DNA from: Betaproteobacteria bacterium
GTDB taxonomy: Bacteria > Pseudomonadota > Gammaproteobacteria > Burkholderiales > Usitatibacteraceae
Length of the DNA stretch: 64,000 bases
Assembly: GCA_016708825.1 (NCBI GenBank)
Contig: JADJEZ010000014.1
Location: 1 to 64,000 of the forward strand
Direction: 5' to 3'
Within the stretch, counting starts at the first letter, position 1; each line of letters opens with the position of its first letter. This document shows positions 7,999 through 16,727 of the stretch, one piece after another. The notes under the pieces are model-generated. The model did no database searches. It saw nothing but the letters and a program-made list of their open reading frames with translations, and was not told where the DNA came from. The position numbers and the translations under genes are program-made.

Positions 7999-9205
7999 TG
8001 AGCGGGCAGCCGCCGTCGGCGAGCGGCCGGAACGCCCGGTCGGCGGGAATCGTGGCGCGGATCCGGTAGTAGTCCCATGGCCCCTTCGACTCCTCGGGCT
8101 TCTTCACCTCGACGAGATACGCCGGGTGGATCTTGCGGCCGTCGGCGCGGATCGTGCCCTTGCCGAAGAGCGGATCGTCGGTCGGCATGTCCTTCATCTT
8201 CGCAATCACCCGCGTGCCGTCGTCGCCGCCGAGGGCCTCGACCGCCTTGAGGTAGTGCAGGACGGAGGCGTAGACGCCCGCGTGGATCATCGTCGGGTGG
8301 ATGCCCCGGTTCTTCGCGGCGAAGCGCTTCGCGAAGGCGCGGGTGGCCTCGTTCAGGTCCCAGTAGAAGGCGTCGGTGGCGATGAGGCCCTGCGCCGACT
8401 TCAGGCCGAGCGCATGGACGTCCGTGATGGAAAAGAGCAGGGCCGCGAGCTGCTGGCCGCCCGCGACGATGCCGAACTCGGCGGCCTGCTTGATCGCGTT
8501 GCCGGTGTCGCCACCGGCATTGGCGAGACCCACGATCTTCGCCTTCGATGCCTGCGCCTGCAGCAGGAAGGAGCTGAAGTCCTGCGTGTTGAGCGGGTGG
8601 CGGACCTTGCCGAGCACTTTCCCGCCGGCCTTCGTCACCACCGCCTCCGTGTCGCGCTCGAGGGCGTGGCCGAAGGCGTAGTCCGCGGACAGGAAGAACC
8701 AGGTGCCCCCGCCGGTTGCGACGATGGCCGCGCCCGTGCCGTTGGCGAGCATCCAGGTGTCGTAGGCCCAGTGGATCGTGTTGGGCGAACAGGCCTTGCC
8801 GGTCAGGTCGGCCGATGCTGCGCCGGAGACGAGAAAGGCCTTGCCGCGGTCGCGGCTTGCCTGGCTCACGGCGAGCGCCACCGCTGAATTGGGTACGTCG
8901 GCTATCGCGTCCACGCCCTCGACCTCGTACCACCGCCTGGCGATCTGCGAGCCCGTGTCGGCCCGGTTCTTGTGGTCGGCGGAGATGATCTCCACGCGAA
9001 GGCCCCTTCCGGCCGGCCCGAAGTCTTCGACGGCAAGCTGCGCGGCCACGACGGAGCCGGCGCCGGACGCGTCCGAGTACAGGCTCGACATGTCGGAGAG
9101 CACTCCGATGCGGACGATGCCGTCGGATACCTTCGCCAGGCAGTCGCCCGCCGCCATCGCTGCGACCAGCGCAGTTCCCGCGAAGACCGCGCGCCCTGTC
9201 TGCAT
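7991..9205 (-). CDS. ABC transporter substrate-binding protein (LivK-like)
   Basis: A periplasmic binding protein of the branched-chain amino acid / type I fold family, 404 residues. An N-terminal signal peptide covers about residues 1-24 (MQTGRAVFAGTALVAAMAAG). The mature part opens with IVRIGVLSDMSSLYSDASGA, the usual first strand and ligand loop of LivK-like proteins, and ends with the family pattern of a large C-terminal lobe. No permease or ATPase genes of the Liv type are next to it, so it works with a distant transporter or is an orphan. Such proteins often bind aromatic or hydroxylated acids rather than leucine. The neighbouring acyl-CoA synthetase would fit that, as inference. Confidence 0.88.
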   Translation of the reverse strand: MQTGRAVFAGTALVAAMAAGDCLAKVSDGIVRIGVLSDMSSLYSDASGAGSVVAAQLAVEDFGPAGRGLRVEIISADHKNRADTGSQIARRWYEVEGVDAIADVPNSAVALAVSQASRDRGKAFLVSGAASADLTGKACSPNTIHWAYDTWMLANGTGAAIVATGGGTWFFLSADYAFGHALERDTEAVVTKAGGKVLGKVRHPLNTQDFSSFLLQAQASKAKIVGLANAGGDTGNAIKQAAEFGIVAGGQQLAALLFSITDVHALGLKSAQGLIATDAFYWDLNEATRAFAKRFAAKNRGIHPTMIHAGVYASVLHYLKAVEALGGDDGTRVIAKMKDMPTDDPLFGKGTIRADGRKIHPAYLVEVKKPEESKGPWDYYRIRATIPADRAFRPLADGGCPLIR

Positions 9206-9222
9206 GGGAACTCCCGGCGCGC

Positions 9223-9912
9223 TCAGCCCGAGCGCACCGCCCCGCGCGGCAGGATGCTGACCCGCTCCAGGATCTCCTTCGCCCCGGGGACGCTTTCGGC
9301 GGCCACGCACATCGCGTTCTTCTCGTCCTCGGTGTAGGCGATGCCCCAGAGGTGCACCACGCCGCCGGAGACCACGACGTTCACGTAGAGCGTGCGCGCG
9401 CCCGTGGCCTTGAGCGCGTCCTGGACGGCCTTGCGCAGCTTGAGGTCGTCGGCTTCGGGGGCGGCGGGTTGCGGTTGCGCGACCAGCGCCTGCAGGAGGT
9501 TCGCGCGGCTCACGATGCCCACCACCTTGCCGTCGCGCACCACCGGCACGCGCTTGATGCGGTTCTTCTCCAGCAGGGCGGCGATTTCCTGCAGCGGCGC
9601 GGTTTCCTCGACCGTGACCACGTGGCGGCTCATCACGTCCTTGGCGTGCAGCCCGTGGGACTTCACGTACTTGCGCGCCTCGTCCTGGGGGTCGGATATC
9701 AGCGTGAGCCACCAGGAGGCGTGCCGTTCCGTGCCCGACTCCGGGCGGCGCATCAGGTCGCCCTCGCTCACGATGCCGAGGAGCTTTCCGGAATCGTCCA
9801 CCACGGGGGCGGCGCTGATGTGGCGCTCGAGGAGCAGGCGGGCGACTTCCATCACCGACGCCTCCGGCGCAACGGTGAGCACGGGGCTGGTCATGACGTC
9901 CTTGGCTTGCAT
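9223..9912 (-). CDS. CBS-CBS-BON domain protein
   Basis: A 229-residue protein with two CBS domains (about residues 1-60 and 90-145, each with the DVM start and the IVSxxxL end) followed by a BON domain (about 155-225: LRKAVQDAL, then NVVVSGGVVHLWGIAYTEDE). CBS pairs bind adenosine nucleotides; BON domains bind membranes or partners. Soluble CBS-BON proteins are common in proteobacteria and usually annotated as signalling or stress proteins without a proven role. It lies 23 bases downstream of the GMC oxidoreductase and could be the last gene of that operon. Confidence 0.88.
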   Translation of the reverse strand: MQAKDVMTSPVLTVAPEASVMEVARLLLERHISAAPVVDDSGKLLGIVSEGDLMRRPESGTERHASWWLTLISDPQDEARKYVKSHGLHAKDVMSRHVVTVEETAPLQEIAALLEKNRIKRVPVVRDGKVVGIVSRANLLQALVAQPQPAAPEADDLKLRKAVQDALKATGARTLYVNVVVSGGVVHLWGIAYTEDEKNAMCVAAESVPGAKEILERVSILPRGAVRSG

Positions 9913-9935
9913 GGTGGCTTACCTCCCGGTTCGGG

Positions 9936-11555
9936 TTACGGGGCGCGGCCTGCGGCCGCGTCCTCGAGGATCAGGTCGCTCGCGCGCTCGGCGATCATCG
10001 CCACGGGCGCGTTGGTGTTGCCGGATACCAGTGTCGGCATTATGGAGCAGTCCACGACGCGCAGCGCCGCCGTGCCGTTCACGCGCAGCCGCGGGTCGAC
10101 GACCGCCTGGGCGTCCGGGCCCATGCGGCAGGTGCCCGACGGGTGGAAGATGGTCGCGCCGCTCGCGCGGCACCAGCCGAGGATCTCGTCGTCGCCCTGC
10201 ACGCCCGCGCCCGGCTTGTACTCCCCGCGCACGTAGGGCGCGACGGCCGGGGAGGCGGCGAGACGGCGCGCGAACTTCACCGCCGCCACGTTGCACCGGC
10301 GGTCGTCCTCGGTCGAGAGGTAGTTCGCGGTCATCGCCGGCGCCTCGAACGCGTCCGCCGAGCGGATGCGCACGTGGCCGCGGGAGGAGGGCCGGAGCTG
10401 GCACACGCTCAGCGTGAATCCGGAGAAGGGATGGGGCTTGGCGCCCGCGAGGTCCGCCGAGAGGGTGGCGATGTGGAACTGGATGTCGGGCCGCTTCGAC
10501 TCGGGCATGACGCGCGTGAAGAGCCCGCCCTGGTTGATGCCGATGGCGAGCGGCCCGCGCCGGAAGAGCAGCCACTGCAGGCCGATCTTCGCCGAGCGCC
10601 ACCACGACGCGAGGTCGTCGTTCGTGGTGATGGGCTTGGTGCACTGGTAGACGAGGCGCATCTGGAGATGATCCTGCAGATTTCCGCCCACGCCTTGACT
10701 ATCCGCAACGACCGCGATGCCGTGCCCGCGGAGCAACTCCGCGGGGCCGACCCCGGAGAGCTGCAGGAGCTGCGGACTCTGGATCGCGCCCGCGGCGAGG
10801 ATCACCTCGCGAGCGGCCTTCGCGACCCGTGTCCGGCCGCCCTGCCGGTAGCGGACGCCCGTGGCCCGCGTGCCCTCGAAGAGGACGCGCTCGGCGTGGG
10901 CGCCGGTCTCCACCCGCAGGTTCGCCCGGCCGCGCGCAGGCTTGAGATACGCCACCGCGCAACTCGAGCGCCAGCCGTTTCGCGTGAAGAGCTGGTAGTA
11001 GCCCACGCCCTCCTGGCGTGCCCCGTTGAAGTCGTCGTTCCCCGGCACGCCCAGCTCGCCCGCACCGGCGACGATCGCGTCGATCAGCTCGTGGCGGCCG
11101 GGAATGTCGGAGCAGGCGATGGGGCCGTCGCCGCCGTGAAATTCGGACGCACCGCGCGAATTGGACTCGAGCTTGCGGAAGTAGGGGAGCACGTCCTTCC
11201 ACGCCCAACCGGCGTTGCCGAGCGCCGCCCAGTGGTCGTAGTCCTCGTGCTGGCCGCGGATGTAGATGAGGCCGTTGATCGAGGAGGAGCCGCCCAGGCA
11301 GCGCCCGCGCGGCCAGTAGATCTTCCGGCCGTCCATCCCCGGATCGGGCTCGGTCTCGAACTGCCAGTTGTAGACCGGGTGGAACATGGTCTTGCCGTAC
11401 CCGATCGGGATGTGGATCCAGGGGTAGTTGTCCTTCGGGCCCGCTTCGAGCAGCAGCACGGAGTGGCGCCCGTTCTCCGACAGGCGCGCGGCCAGCACGC
11501 AGCCGGCGGTGCCGGCGCCGACGACGACGAAATCGTGGGTGGAAGTCTCGGGCAT
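9936..11555 (-). CDS. GMC family FAD-dependent oxidoreductase
   Basis: A 539-residue flavoenzyme of the glucose-methanol-choline family, close to choline/alcohol dehydrogenases. The N-terminal Rossmann motif VVVGAGTAGCVLAARLSE binds FAD, and the GMC signature YWPRGRCLGGSSSINGLIYI is present. The C-terminal active-site region contains HPSGTCRMG and VDCSIMPTLVSGNTNAP with the catalytic histidine and asparagine. It oxidises a primary or secondary alcohol and passes electrons to a quinone or other acceptor. It is the fifth catabolic gene in the TRAP/HpsN operon, 8 bases after the zinc dehydrogenase, so it probably acts on the same polyol-type substrate. Confidence 0.92.
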   Translation of the reverse strand: MPETSTHDFVVVGAGTAGCVLAARLSENGRHSVLLLEAGPKDNYPWIHIPIGYGKTMFHPVYNWQFETEPDPGMDGRKIYWPRGRCLGGSSSINGLIYIRGQHEDYDHWAALGNAGWAWKDVLPYFRKLESNSRGASEFHGGDGPIACSDIPGRHELIDAIVAGAGELGVPGNDDFNGARQEGVGYYQLFTRNGWRSSCAVAYLKPARGRANLRVETGAHAERVLFEGTRATGVRYRQGGRTRVAKAAREVILAAGAIQSPQLLQLSGVGPAELLRGHGIAVVADSQGVGGNLQDHLQMRLVYQCTKPITTNDDLASWWRSAKIGLQWLLFRRGPLAIGINQGGLFTRVMPESKRPDIQFHIATLSADLAGAKPHPFSGFTLSVCQLRPSSRGHVRIRSADAFEAPAMTANYLSTEDDRRCNVAAVKFARRLAASPAVAPYVRGEYKPGAGVQGDDEILGWCRASGATIFHPSGTCRMGPDAQAVVDPRLRVNGTAALRVVDCSIMPTLVSGNTNAPVAMIAERASDLILEDAAAGRAP

Positions 11556-11563
11556 CGTCTCGC

Positions 11564-12556
11564 TCAGGGTCGCAGCAGGATCTTCGCGGCGGCGCTGCGG
11601 CCGTGGTGCAGGTCGTCGAAGGCGCGCGCGCCCTCGGCGAGCGGGCGCTCCTCGACCCAGCCGAGCTTGCCGAAGGCGCCTTCGTGGAGCGCCACGGCGG
11701 CCGCGCGCAGGTCCGCCGTGGCGTAGGTGTAGGCGCCGATGAGCGTCACCTCGGCGAGGGTGAGCTTTCGCATGTCGATCTCGGAGGCCCAGTCCTGCAG
11801 GCCCACGTGCAGCATCACGCCGCCGGGCTTCACCGCCGCGAGCGCGGCCTTGCGCGTGGGCGCGGCACCCACGGCGTCGATCACCAGTTCCACCGAGTTC
11901 TCGCCCGGGCCGCCGCCGGCGAGCGGATCGAAGGCCTCGACGTCGGCCTCGCGCTTCGCCGCCTCGCGCCTGAGCGCGTTGGTCTCGGCGAGGAAGACCT
12001 GCCTTGCGCCCCAGTGCCGCAAAAGCAGCGCCGTGAGGAGCCCGATGGCGCCGCCGCCGATCACCAGCACCCTGCATTCCGGCACCGGCCGCTGGAGCGC
12101 ACGGGAGGCGAGCGCGAGTGCATGCAGCGCGGTGGCTGCGGGCTCCGTGAGCGCGGCGGCGCGCGTGTCCATGCCCTCGGGAAGCTCGATCACCGCGCTC
12201 GCGGCCGTGGCCACGCGCTCGGCGAAGCCGCCCGGGCGCTGCATGCCGATCATCGTGCGGTTGGCGCAGAGGTTGTTGCGCCCCTGCACGCAGTACTCGC
12301 AGTGCCCGCAACTGATGATGGGGTTCACGGTCACGCGCCGCCCCTTGCCGGGCCCGGAGAGAATCTCGCCGGCGAGTTCGTGGCCGAGGATCAGCGGGGG
12401 CACGCGGCGCGGGTCGTGGCCGTGGTACGCGTGCATGTCGGAGCCGCAGATGCCCACGGCGTCGACCTGGATGACGACATCGCCTGCGCCCGGCGCGGGC
12501 TCGGGCTCCTCGCGCAGGACCACCTCGCGCGGAGCGGTGTAGACGAGTGCCTTCAT
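11564..12556 (-). CDS. Zinc-dependent alcohol dehydrogenase (possible HpsO/HpsP role)
   Basis: A 330-residue medium-chain dehydrogenase. The catalytic zinc ligands are in GICGSDMHAYHGH and the GHELAGE motif. The structural zinc site is CGHCEYCVQGRNNLC. The NAD-binding motif is VIGGGAIGLLTALLL. It is in the L-threonine/sorbitol dehydrogenase branch, which oxidises secondary alcohols. In Cupriavidus the DHPS pathway uses two DHPS-2-dehydrogenases (HpsO and HpsP) to interconvert enantiomers; this gene and the adjacent SDR could be their counterparts. That assignment rests on operon context with HpsN, not on diagnostic residues. It starts four bases after the SDR stop. Confidence 0.85.
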   Translation of the reverse strand: MKALVYTAPREVVLREEPEPAPGAGDVVIQVDAVGICGSDMHAYHGHDPRRVPPLILGHELAGEILSGPGKGRRVTVNPIISCGHCEYCVQGRNNLCANRTMIGMQRPGGFAERVATAASAVIELPEGMDTRAAALTEPAATALHALALASRALQRPVPECRVLVIGGGAIGLLTALLLRHWGARQVFLAETNALRREAAKREADVEAFDPLAGGGPGENSVELVIDAVGAAPTRKAALAAVKPGGVMLHVGLQDWASEIDMRKLTLAEVTLIGAYTYATADLRAAAVALHEGAFGKLGWVEERPLAEGARAFDDLHHGRSAAAKILLRP

Positions 12557-12560
12557 GGTT

Positions 12561-13328
12561 TCATCCCGCGGAGAAGCCGCCGTCGACGAAGATCGTCTGG
12601 CCGGTCACGTAGTCGGAGGCGCGGCTCGCGAGGAAGACCGCGGTGCCGCGCAGGTCTCGCAGTTCGCCGTTGCGCTTGGCGAACGTGCTCTCGGCCATCT
12701 TCTCCCAGCGCGCCGGGTCGTTCACCACCGGGGCGGTGAGCGCGGTCGGGAAGAAGCCCGGCGCGATCGCGTTCGCGGTGACGCCGTCCTTCGAGAACGC
12801 CTCCGCGAGCGCGCGCGTAAGTTGCATGACGCCGCCCTTGGAAGCGCCGTAGGGCGCGCTCATCGGGAAGGCGCGCAGCGATTGCAGCGAGGCGATGTTG
12901 ATGATCCGTCCCCAGCCGCGACGCTGCATCGCCGGGGCGAGGGCCTGCGAGAGGAAGAAGGGCACGGCGAGGTTGATGGCGAGTGTCGCGTCCCAGTCCT
13001 CCTCCGTGATGTCGGGGAGCGGCCCGCGCCGGTTGATGCCCGCCGCGTTCACGAGGATGTCGGGGTCGCCGAAGAAGGCGGAACAGCGCTTCGCGGCATC
13101 GCGAAGCGCGACCCGGTCGGCCAGGTCGGCCGGAAGGGCCGCGGCCTTGCCGCCTTCGGACTCGACCTCGCGCTTCGCCTCTTCCAGCTCTGCCGCGCGC
13201 CGGGCCACGAGCACCACGGCTGCCCCCGCCTCGGAAAGCGCAAGGGCGATCTCCCGGCCGATGCCGGAATTGGCGCCCGTCACCAGCGCCGTCTTTCCGG
13301 CGAGGTCGAAGGCGGCGGGAGCGGCCAC
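12561..13328 (-). CDS. SDR family oxidoreductase (possible HpsO/HpsP role)
   Basis: A 255-residue classical short-chain dehydrogenase. It has the cofactor motif TGANSGIGREIALALSE, the NAAG motif (LVNAAGINRRGP), catalytic Ser in NIASLQS, and YGASKGG with the catalytic Tyr and Lys. The C-terminus TGQTIFVDGGFSAG is typical. The start chosen is the GTG at 13328, just after the hpsN stop; an upstream ATG would overlap hpsN. It probably uses NAD to oxidise a secondary alcohol. With HpsN and a zinc dehydrogenase on either side, a role in DHPS enantiomer interconversion is plausible but unproven. Confidence 0.86.
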   Translation of the reverse strand: MAAPAAFDLAGKTALVTGANSGIGREIALALSEAGAAVVLVARRAAELEEAKREVESEGGKAAALPADLADRVALRDAAKRCSAFFGDPDILVNAAGINRRGPLPDITEEDWDATLAINLAVPFFLSQALAPAMQRRGWGRIINIASLQSLRAFPMSAPYGASKGGVMQLTRALAEAFSKDGVTANAIAPGFFPTALTAPVVNDPARWEKMAESTFAKRNGELRDLRGTAVFLASRASDYVTGQTIFVDGGFSAG

Positions 13329-13332
13329 GGAA

Positions 13333-14645
13333 TCAGCGCTCCACGGGCGCGCCCAGCGTGAAGCGCTCGCCGGGGAAGTACTTCGCCAGGCGGTCATCGG
13401 CCGTGCGCGCGTGCGCTTCCATGCCCTCGAGGCGGGAGATGCGCGCGGTGACCTGCGCGATCTCGTGGTTGGCCTGTCTCGTCATGCGCTGCCACGTGAC
13501 CGTCTTCACGAACTTGTGCACCGACAGGCCCCCGGAGTAGCGCGCCGCGCCGCGCGTGGGCAGCACGTGGTTGGGGCCCGAAGCCTTGTCGCCGAAAGCG
13601 ACCGTCGTCTCCTCGCCGAGAAAAAGCGAGCCGTAGCAGGTCAGGCGCGCGAGCCACCAGTCGAGGTCGGCCGCGTGCACCTCGAGGTGCTCGGAGGCGT
13701 ACTTGTCGGAGACCTCGGCCACTTCCTCGCGCGTGTCGCACAGGATCACCTCGCCGTAGTCGCGCCAGGCGGCACCGGCTGCATCGCGCGCGGTGGGCGG
13801 AAGCGCTTCCACGAGGGCGGGTACGCGCTGCATCACGTCCTCGGCAAGCTTGCGCGACGTGGTGAAGAGCCACGCGGGCGACTCGTGCCCGTGCTCGGCC
13901 TGGCCCACGAGGTCGGAGGCGACGATGGCGGGGTCCGCCGTCTCGTCCGCGATCACCGCCACTTCCGAGGGGCCGGCGAAGACGTCGATGCCGACCTTGC
14001 CGAAGAGCAGGCGCTTGGCCTCGGCCACGAACTTGTTGCCGGGGCCGACGATGATGTCGGCGGGCTTCTCCGTGAAGAGCCCGTAGGCAAGGGTTGCGAT
14101 CGCCTGCACGCCGCCCAGCGTCATGATCGTGTCCGCGCCCGCCACCTTCATCGCGTAGAGCACCTGCGGATGGATGCCCTCGCCCTGGTAGGGCGTGGAG
14201 CAGGCGATCACCGTGGGCACGCCCGCGGCCTTGGCAGTGGCGATTGCCATGTAGGCCGATGCGATGTGCGCGTAGCGCCCCGTGGGCACGTAGCAGCCCG
14301 CGACGTTCACCGGGATCAGGCGCTGGCCGGCGGTGAGGCCCGGGTGGATCTCCATCGAGAATTCCCGGGCGGAAGCGTGCTGGGCCTCGGCGAAGCGGCG
14401 CACCTGGCCCGCCGCGAACTCGATGTCGCGCTTCACATCCGGGGCGATGGCGTGGGTGCGCCGCTCGATCTCGTCGGCGGTTACGACGATATCGCCCGTC
14501 CACTGGTCGAGCTTCTCGGCGTATTCGCGCACCGCCGCCTCGCCGCGCCGCTCGATCTCCCGAGCATGTCCTCGGCGACCTTGCGCGCGTTTCCGCTTTC
14601 CGTCTCCGGCGTCTTCGCCGCCTTCTTCAGGTAGTGGGTTGTCAT
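13333..14645 (-). pseudogene. hpsN: HpsN-like sulfopropanediol 3-dehydrogenase, frameshifted near 5' end
   Basis: A histidinol-dehydrogenase-fold enzyme of about 437 residues that in HpsN oxidises (R)-DHPS twice to (R)-sulfolactate. Zinc and catalytic residues of the fold are kept: QAEHG, ASEHLEV, FGDKASGPNHVLPT, and the C-terminal LEGMEAHAR. No his genes are nearby; the TRAP transporter, SDR and alcohol dehydrogenase point to HpsN rather than HisD. The frame starting MTTHYLKKAAKTPETESGNA (ATG at 14645) shifts at about 14560-14566: after EDM the reading needs one extra base to give EIERRGEAAVREYAEKLDQW. The rest (from 14532 down) is intact. The single lesion in a short G/C run may be an assembly indel. 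Confidence 0.75.
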
Positions 14646-14649
14646 GTCG

Positions 14650-15969
14650 CTATTTCCCGTAGATGTATTGCGGCAGCCACAGCGCGATTTGCGGGAAGAT
14701 GATGATCATCACCAGGCCGAAGAGCTGCAGGCCCATGAACTGCAGCATGCCCTTGTAGATGTCGGTGAGTTCCCACTGCGGGACCACGCCCTTGAGAAAA
14801 TAGGCCGACAGCGCTACCGGTGGAGATAACCAGGCCGTCTGCAGGTTCACCGCCACGAGGATCCCGAACCACGCGAGGTCGAAGCCGAGGCTTCGCACCA
14901 GCGGCAGCAGGAACGGCACCACGATCAGCACGATCGGCACCCATTCGAGCGGCCAGCCCAGCAGGAAGATGAGCGCCATGATGACGAAGAGCGTCATGTA
15001 GGGGTTCATGTCCATCGCGAGCAGGAAGTCGGTGAGCATGGTGGGCGTGCCCAGCCGCGCGAAGACCGCGCCGAAGAAATTCGACGCCGCCACCAGGAAG
15101 AGGATCAGGACCGAGATCTCCAGCGTGCGGATGAGCGCATCCCGCAGGTTCGGGCCCGAGAGCTTTCCGTAGGCCGCGGTGAGCAGGAGCGCGCCCGCAG
15201 CACCGCAGGCCGCGCCTTCGGTGGGTGTGGCGAACCCGAAGACGATGCTGCCGAGTGCGGCGAGGACGAGCGTCGCCGGCGGGACGAGGCCCAGGAAGAA
15301 CTGCGCCCACACCTCGCGCATGTTCTCGGGGTGCTCCTCGAGGGGCAGCGCCGGGCCCAGGGCCGGATTGATCATGCAGCGCATCATCGCGTAGCCGGTG
15401 AAGAGCAGTGCCAGCAGGATCCCCGGCACGATGGCCGCGGCGAAGAGCGTGGTCACCGGCACTTCCAGCACCGGCCCCATCACCACCAGCATGATGGAGG
15501 GCGGGATGAGGATGCCGAGCGTGCCTCCCGCGGCGATGAGGCCCGAGGAGAGCTGCACGTCGTAGCCCGAGCGCGTCATCGACTTGCCGGCCATGATGCC
15601 CAGGATCGTGACGGAGGCGCCGACGATGCCCGTGGCGGCGGCGAAGATGGTCGCCACGAACATGACCGCGAGGTAGAGCGAGCCGCGCACGCGCGCAAGC
15701 ATCTTCTGCACCGCGTCGAAGAGCTTCTCCATCAGGTTCGCCTGCTCCATCATGATGCCCATGAAGACGAAGAGCGGCACCGCGGAGAGCGTCTGCTCCA
15801 TCATCGAAGCATTGAACTGCAGCGTCATCAGGTAGAAGACGAGTTCGCCGAATCCCCAGTAGCCGAATGCCAGGCCCAGGAAGATCAGCGTGAAGGAGAT
15901 CGGGAAGCCGATGAAGATGCCGGCGAGCATCGCCCCGATCATGACGAGGCCGATCATCTCCGGGCTCAT
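14650..15969 (-). CDS. TRAP transporter large permease (DctM)
   Basis: The ion-coupled membrane subunit of a TRAP carboxylate/sulfonate transporter, 439 residues with about twelve hydrophobic segments. The sequence starts MSPEMIGLVMIGAMLAGIFI and contains the DctM-type GGTLGILIPPSIMLVVMG segment and FATPTEGAACGAAGALL. It takes up a substrate delivered by the DctP protein using a sodium gradient. Its ATG overlaps the small-permease stop by four bases, and the HpsN gene follows after four bases. The operon position suggests uptake of DHPS or a related sulfonated C3 compound, as proposed for HpsKLM-type systems. Confidence 0.92.
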   Translation of the reverse strand: MSPEMIGLVMIGAMLAGIFIGFPISFTLIFLGLAFGYWGFGELVFYLMTLQFNASMMEQTLSAVPLFVFMGIMMEQANLMEKLFDAVQKMLARVRGSLYLAVMFVATIFAAATGIVGASVTILGIMAGKSMTRSGYDVQLSSGLIAAGGTLGILIPPSIMLVVMGPVLEVPVTTLFAAAIVPGILLALLFTGYAMMRCMINPALGPALPLEEHPENMREVWAQFFLGLVPPATLVLAALGSIVFGFATPTEGAACGAAGALLLTAAYGKLSGPNLRDALIRTLEISVLILFLVAASNFFGAVFARLGTPTMLTDFLLAMDMNPYMTLFVIMALIFLLGWPLEWVPIVLIVVPFLLPLVRSLGFDLAWFGILVAVNLQTAWLSPPVALSAYFLKGVVPQWELTDIYKGMLQFMGLQLFGLVMIIIFPQIALWLPQYIYGK

Positions 15970-16565
15970 TGCGGCCACTTTCCGGCACGCGCCGCGTGCA
16001 CGCTCTTCAGGAGTTCGGAAACCCCCTGGATCAGGAGGAAGGCGATGCCGATGGGCAGGCAGCTCTTCACCGGCCCCAGGAGCGGCATCCACGCGGTGTC
16101 CATGCCGCGTTCGGCGTTCTCGACGGCCTTCCAGGCCCACTTGGACGCCACCCACAGGAAGACGATCATCGAGGGGAAGTAGAAGACGAGGTAGAGGCCG
16201 GTATCGACCCTGCCCTGCGTCTGCACGGACCACTTGCGATAGAGAAAGTCCGAACGGATGTGCACGCCCTTGGAGAGCGCGTAGGCGGCGCCGAGGATGA
16301 AGAGCGCGCCGTAGATCATGCGGCTCATGTCGTAGGCCCACATGGTGGGCGCGGTGAACGCGTAGCGCGCGACCACCTCGTAGACCATCGCGAGCATGAG
16401 GGGGAGGGTGAGCCAGCTCACCACCCTGCCTGTCCATTGGCTGAAGGTGTCGATGACGACGATCGTGCGCGACATCCACGGCGGCATGTCGTCGGGAAGC
16501 CCCGCGCCCGGATCGGCACGGCGGCCGGCGATCATCTCGTCGGTCAGTTCGGGGACTTGGGCCAT
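15966..16565 (-). CDS. TRAP transporter small permease (DctQ)
   Basis: A 199-residue inner membrane protein with four hydrophobic helices (about residues 45-65, 80-100, 130-150, 170-185), the layout of DctQ. The conserved segment VHIRSDFLYRKWS follows the second helix. DctQ stabilises the large permease and helps dock the binding protein. The ATG at 16565 is followed by a soluble, charged N-terminus of about 40 residues, longer than usual. A gap of about 160 bases separates it from dctP upstream, which is larger than elsewhere in the operon. Confidence 0.9.
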   Translation of the reverse strand: MAQVPELTDEMIAGRRADPGAGLPDDMPPWMSRTIVVIDTFSQWTGRVVSWLTLPLMLAMVYEVVARYAFTAPTMWAYDMSRMIYGALFILGAAYALSKGVHIRSDFLYRKWSVQTQGRVDTGLYLVFYFPSMIVFLWVASKWAWKAVENAERGMDTAWMPLLGPVKSCLPIGIAFLLIQGVSELLKSVHAARAGKWPQ

Positions 16566-16727
16566 GGGCGACGGATCTCCTTCGGAAGGGGGTGGGTGAG
16601 GGGCGCCCGGGCGCGCGCCGCCCGGCCGGGCGCGGCGCGCAGCCACGCCCGGCGGGTCAATGCCTGGAAATCCGCGGCCGGCGGCAGGACGCGCCGGCGG
16701 GCCGCGGCGGACAAGCGCCTGGCGGCG

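Noticed and set aside
13333..14645. Histidinol dehydrogenase for histidine synthesis (HisD).
   Set aside because: No his genes are nearby; the TRAP transporter, SDR and alcohol dehydrogenase partners and divergent LacI regulator fit HpsN better.
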